From: an uncultured Gammaproteobacteria bacterium
GTDB taxonomy: Bacteria > Pseudomonadota > Gammaproteobacteria > GCA-001735895
Assembly (NCBI GenBank): GCA_937980285.1
Contig: CALJQI010000061.1
Coordinates: 1 to 25,257, forward strand
Direction of reading: 5' to 3'
DNA length: 25,257 bases
The translations under genes were made by a program, and so were the position numbers. The notes under the pieces are model-generated. The model saw nothing but the letters and a program-made list of their open reading frames with translations. It did not search any database and was not told the DNA's origin. Positions 22,505-25,257 of this stretch are shown here, piece after piece; the first letter of the stretch is position 1; each line of letters starts with the position of its first letter.

Positions 22505-24804
22505 GCATTAAAAAAGTAGCGGTAATCGGCGCCGGCACCATGGGGTCGGGTATCGCCGGACAGGTAGCGAACGCCGGCATCGAAGTCTGGCTGCTGGACC
22601 TGCCGGGCGATGATAACGCCAATGCGCTGTCCGAACGCGGTCTCGAACGCCTGCGCGACCCGAATCAGCCGGGCCTGATCAGCAAGGAAGCGGAGAACTT
22701 CATTCATCTCGGCAATACACGCGACGATTTCGAACAACTCGCCGATTGCGACTGGATCGCCGAAGCGGTGGTCGAGCGGCTGGATATCAAGAAAGACCTT
22801 TACCAGCGGCTCGACGCGGTCTGCAAGGCGGACGCGATCATAACCTCGAACACTTCGACGATACCGATTCGGCTGCTGGTCGAGGACATGCCGCTGCCAT
22901 TTCGCCAGCGCTTCGCGATTACCCATTTCTTCAACCCGGTGCGCTTCATGCGCCTGCTCGAACTGGTGCGCGGCGAAGACACCGATCCCGCGATCATCGA
23001 CCTGCTGGCGGATTTTTGCGAACAACAACTCGGCAAGGGCGTCGTGCCCTGCCTCGATACGCCCGGATTCCTCGGCAACCGCGTCGGCGTTTTCGCAATC
23101 CAGTGCGCCTTGCACGCCGCCTTCGAGCTCGGCCTGACGCCGCTGGAGGCGGACGCGATTTTCGGCCGCCCGATGGGCATTCCCAAGACCGGCGTATTCG
23201 GGCTTTACGACCTGATAGGCATAGACCTGATGTCGGACGTGGTGCAAAGCCTGGTCAATATCCTGCCCGACAGCGATGCCTTCCATGCCGAGGCCGCGAA
23301 AATCCCGCTGATGACGCAGATGATCGCGAACGGCCAGACCGGAAACAAGCAGGGCCAGGGATTTTACCGCGACAGCGATTCTGGCCGCGAGGTACTCGAC
23401 CTCGAGTCGGCGCAATACCAGGACGCGCCGCGGCTCAACCTGCCGCTCGCCGAAAGCGCCGAACAGCACGGCGTCAGACAGTTGCTCGACGACGACAGCC
23501 GCTACGGCCAGTTCGCCTGGCGCATCCTGTCGCGCACGCTTTGCTACGCGGCCTCGCTGATCCCGGAAGTCGGCGACGATCCGGTGGCTATCGATGACGC
23601 GATGAAGCTGGGCTACAACTGGATCAAGGGACCGTTCGAACTGATCGACGAAATCGGAGTCGATTATTTCATCGAACGCCTGCAATCCGACGGCATCGCG
23701 ATTCCGCCGTTTCTCGCCGAGGCCCGGGGCTCCAGCTTTTACCGCGTAAGCGACGCTGCCCTGCAGGCCCGCCGCGGCGGCGGCGACTGGCAGGCAATCG
23801 AACGCCCGCAGGGGGTAATCCGTTTCAGCGAAAAACGTCAGACCATGAAACCGCAGAACAGCTGCGCCGTCGCCAGCTGGTACGACCTCGACGGCGTCGC
23901 GCTGGTGGAATTCCACAGCAAGGCCAACGCGCTCGACGCCGACTCGATGCGGATACTCGGCGACGCGCTGACGCAGGCCGAGGCTGGCGCCATGCGTGGC
24001 CTGATCGTGCATAACGACGCCCAGCATTTTTCCTGCGGGGTCAACCTGCAGTCGGTGCGCAACTTCTTCCAGCGCGAAGACATGGATGGTCTCGATGCTT
24101 TCCTCAAAAATTTCCAGGACACCGTGCATCGCATGCAATGCGCAAGCTTCCCTGTGGTTGCGGCGCCGGTCGGCATGTCGATCGGCGGCGGCTTCGAAGT
24201 CGTGTTGCACGCAAAGCAGGTGGTCTGCCACGCCAATTCGGTAACCGGGCTGGTCGAATCGCTGGTCGGCCTGGTGCCCGGCGGCGGCGGCTGCAAGGAA
24301 ACCCTGTATCGCTGGATCGACCTGCTGCAGTGCGGCGACGATATCAGCGAGGCCTGCTGGAAAGCCTTCATGAACCTTGGATACGGCAAGACCGCGAGCT
24401 CTCCAATCATTGCCAAAAAGCAGGCCATGCTGAGGCCCAACGACCGTTTCGTGATCAACCGTGACCGCATTCTCGGCGAAGCGATCAGTGCAATCGACGA
24501 CGAGGCCGGCCAGGCCAGCTTCGAGCGTCCCGCACTCAGCCTGCCCGGTAGACCGGTTTTCGAGGAAATGGTCAAATGGCTCGAGCAATCCCGCGACAAG
24601 GGTATGTTTATGCCGCATGACGTCAGCGTCGGCAGCGAAATGGCCAGAATCGTCACCGGCGGCGATGTCGAACCGGGCACCGTATGGAACGAACAGGATT
24701 TTTACGATGCCGAGAGGCGCTCGTTCCTGGACCTGGTGGCGAGCGCGGCGACGCGCGAGCGCATCAACAGCATGCTCGATGCGGGATCGCCGATAAGAAA
24801 CTGA
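22501..24804 (+). CDS. 3-hydroxyacyl-CoA dehydrogenase / enoyl-CoA hydratase fusion (FadN-like)
   Basis: The 767-residue product has the dehydrogenase first and the crotonase last, the order of FadN and opposite to FadB/FadJ. The N-terminal part has the NAD motif VAVIGAGTMGSGIAGQVANA (G10, G12, G15) and the catalytic pair H142/E154 in THFFNPVRFMRLLELV, then GRPMGIPKTGVFGLYDLIG. The hydratase domain (about 455-640) keeps both catalytic glutamates, E566 (GGGFEVV) and E586 (GLVESLVGLVPGGGG), 20 residues apart as in rat crotonase. It would hydrate enoyl-CoA and oxidise the 3-hydroxyacyl-CoA in the cytoplasm. Starts in ATGA overlap with the hydrolase. In this operon the hydratase half might process methylthioacryloyl-CoA (inference). 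Confidence 0.93.
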   Translation: MSIKKVAVIGAGTMGSGIAGQVANAGIEVWLLDLPGDDNANALSERGLERLRDPNQPGLISKEAENFIHLGNTRDDFEQLADCDWIAEAVVERLDIKKDLYQRLDAVCKADAIITSNTSTIPIRLLVEDMPLPFRQRFAITHFFNPVRFMRLLELVRGEDTDPAIIDLLADFCEQQLGKGVVPCLDTPGFLGNRVGVFAIQCALHAAFELGLTPLEADAIFGRPMGIPKTGVFGLYDLIGIDLMSDVVQSLVNILPDSDAFHAEAAKIPLMTQMIANGQTGNKQGQGFYRDSDSGREVLDLESAQYQDAPRLNLPLAESAEQHGVRQLLDDDSRYGQFAWRILSRTLCYAASLIPEVGDDPVAIDDAMKLGYNWIKGPFELIDEIGVDYFIERLQSDGIAIPPFLAEARGSSFYRVSDAALQARRGGGDWQAIERPQGVIRFSEKRQTMKPQNSCAVASWYDLDGVALVEFHSKANALDADSMRILGDALTQAEAGAMRGLIVHNDAQHFSCGVNLQSVRNFFQREDMDGLDAFLKNFQDTVHRMQCASFPVVAAPVGMSIGGGFEVVLHAKQVVCHANSVTGLVESLVGLVPGGGGCKETLYRWIDLLQCGDDISEACWKAFMNLGYGKTASSPIIAKKQAMLRPNDRFVINRDRILGEAISAIDDEAGQASFERPALSLPGRPVFEEMVKWLEQSRDKGMFMPHDVSVGSEMARIVTGGDVEPGTVWNEQDFYDAERRSFLDLVASAATRERINSMLDAGSPIRN

Positions 24805-24835
24805 CAATGCCCTGCCCGCAGGCAAGGCATTGTCA
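24802..24835 (+). terminator. Long hairpin starting at the stop codon of the FadN-like gene
   Basis: TGACAATGCC-C-TGCC, loop CGCA, GGCA-A-GGCATTGTCA forms a 15-base-pair stem with one C/A mismatch; the first three bases are the TGA stop. No T-run follows, so factor-independent termination is doubtful; it could stabilise the upstream mRNA or partly insulate the downstream ligase gene. Confidence 0.55.
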
Positions 24836-24946
24836 TCCCGGAAAGCGAGCGCCCACCGATAACCGGGCGTCATCCCCGCGCAAGCGGGGATCTTGTAATA
24901 ATCCGTAGTAGAAGATGCCCGTTTATAAGGGCATGACAGAATCAAT
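24802..24946. repeat. Hairpin-rich extragenic repeat (REP/MITE-like)
   Basis: The 153-bp gap between the FadN-like gene and the ligase holds four stem candidates: the 15-bp stem at 24802-24835, CCCGG/CCGGG around 24837-24868, ATCCCCGC-GCAA-GCGGGGAT (24872-24891), and ATGCCC/GGGCAT (24915-24934). The middle stem, with its TCATCCCCGC flank, is the core of a dispersed extragenic repeat common in proteobacterial genomes, whose reverse translation gives the familiar IPACAGMT peptide. The outer ends CTGACAATGCCC and GGGCATGACAG are roughly inverted copies, as in a small non-autonomous element. Confidence 0.6.
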
Positions 24947-24957
24947 TGGGGGATGTA

Positions 24958-25257
24958 ATGACTATCGAATACGATCAACTGCAGGCCAACGCCGCCAACT
25001 TCGTGCCGCTAACGCCGCTGTCGTTCCTGCATCGAACCGCCGATATTTATCCGCAGCGCGAATCCCTGATCTATAACCGGCGCCGCTACACCTGGGCGCA
25101 AACCCGAAATCGCTGCCTGCGAATCGCGTCCAGCCTGGCGGCGCGCGGTATCGGCAAGAACGATACGGTTTCGGTGTTCGCCTTCAACACGCCGGAAATG
25201 TTCGAGAGTCATTTTTCGATACCCATGGCGGGCGCGGTTTTGAACACCATCAATACC
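24958..25257 (+). CDS. AMP-binding acyl-CoA synthetase, partial (N-terminus only)
   Basis: The frame begins at ATG 24958 after GGGGGA (good ribosome binding site) and runs off the window at 25257, giving the first 100 residues. NAANFVPLTPLSFLHRTADI, the RRYTWAQTRNRCLRIASSLA stretch and NTPEMFESHFSIPMAGAVLN are typical of the N-terminus of acyl-CoA synthetases with an ANL fold; the AMP-binding motif and active site lie outside the window. These enzymes activate carboxylic acids to CoA esters using ATP. In a dmdA cluster it is a candidate methylmercaptopropionate-CoA ligase (DmdB function), but its start is nearer to general medium-chain ligases than to the well-studied DmdB proteins, so the symbol is withheld. 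Confidence 0.88.
   Translation, partial: MTIEYDQLQANAANFVPLTPLSFLHRTADIYPQRESLIYNRRRYTWAQTRNRCLRIASSLAARGIGKNDTVSVFAFNTPEMFESHFSIPMAGAVLNTINT

Noticed and set aside
22405..24978. 857-codon open frame on the minus strand
   Set aside because: It lies fully opposite the FadN-like gene, whose protein is well conserved. Its sequence has no recognisable domain, and its start reads through the extragenic repeat (the IPACAGMT peptide is a known artefact of such repeats). Long antisense frames are expected in G+C-rich genes.
1..25257. CRISPR arrays, tRNA or rRNA genes, insertion sequences, prophage
   Set aside because: No regularly spaced repeats, cloverleaf-like segments, transposase or integrase motifs were seen; the only repeat-like element is the one at 24802-24946.

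Overview
The window looks like chromosomal DNA of a free-living, probably marine gammaproteobacterium. It is densely coded and G+C-rich by eye. It carries a full-length ppnN (ygdH) of the gammaproteobacterial type, AcuI, and a DMSP demethylase homologue. No rRNA, tRNA, CRISPR array, transposase, phage gene or integrase was seen. The taxonomic guess is inference.

Layout. 1-1114 (-): CoA-transferase family III, cut by the window edge. 1377-2795 (+): PIN-PhoH ATPase. 2833-3432 (-): small acidic protein with an APVGSEL repeat. 3492-5347 (+): ppnN plus an overlapping phosphatase-like gene. 5334-6230 (-): EamA transporter. 6346-7335 (-) and 7396-8145 (+): acuI and a divergent FadR-type GntR regulator around a perfect 15-bp operator-like palindrome. 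8142-8360 (-): small membrane protein. 8456-9862 (+): bifunctional mannose-1-P guanylyltransferase with a TTG start. 9923-12670 (+): tandem-thioredoxin protein, FucA-like aldolase and mtnA. 12775-13980 (+): TetR regulator and AhpD-like protein, each preceded by a similar operator-like sequence. 14040-16540: glutaredoxin, O-methyltransferase (-), glutathione transferase, ferredoxin-NADP reductase. 16537-18224 (-): radical SAM, DUF1289 and CoA-type NUDIX genes, overlapping. 18310-19146 (+): Fe(II)/2OG dioxygenase-like protein. 19272-25257 (+): dmdA, a MetY-like PLP enzyme, an alpha/beta hydrolase, a 3-hydroxyacyl-CoA dehydrogenase/enoyl-CoA hydratase fusion, then (after a hairpin-rich repeat) an acyl-CoA synthetase cut by the window end.

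How the genes may work together. The strongest theme is organic sulfur. DmdA would demethylate DMSP to methylmercaptopropionate. The CoA ligase and the hydratase domain resemble the later steps that release methanethiol. The MetY-like enzyme, 15 bp after dmdA, could fix methanethiol into methionine. AcuI, which detoxifies acryloyl-CoA from the DMSP lyase route, lies 12 kb away, but its promoter region carries exactly the palindrome found upstream of dmdA. This suggests one GntR-controlled DMSP regulon. Separately, a FucA-like aldolase directly abutting mtnA matches the methylthioadenosine 'DHAP shunt', another source of methylthio compounds that could end at the same MetY-like enzyme. The gene families are read from the sequence; the regulon and pathway links are inference.
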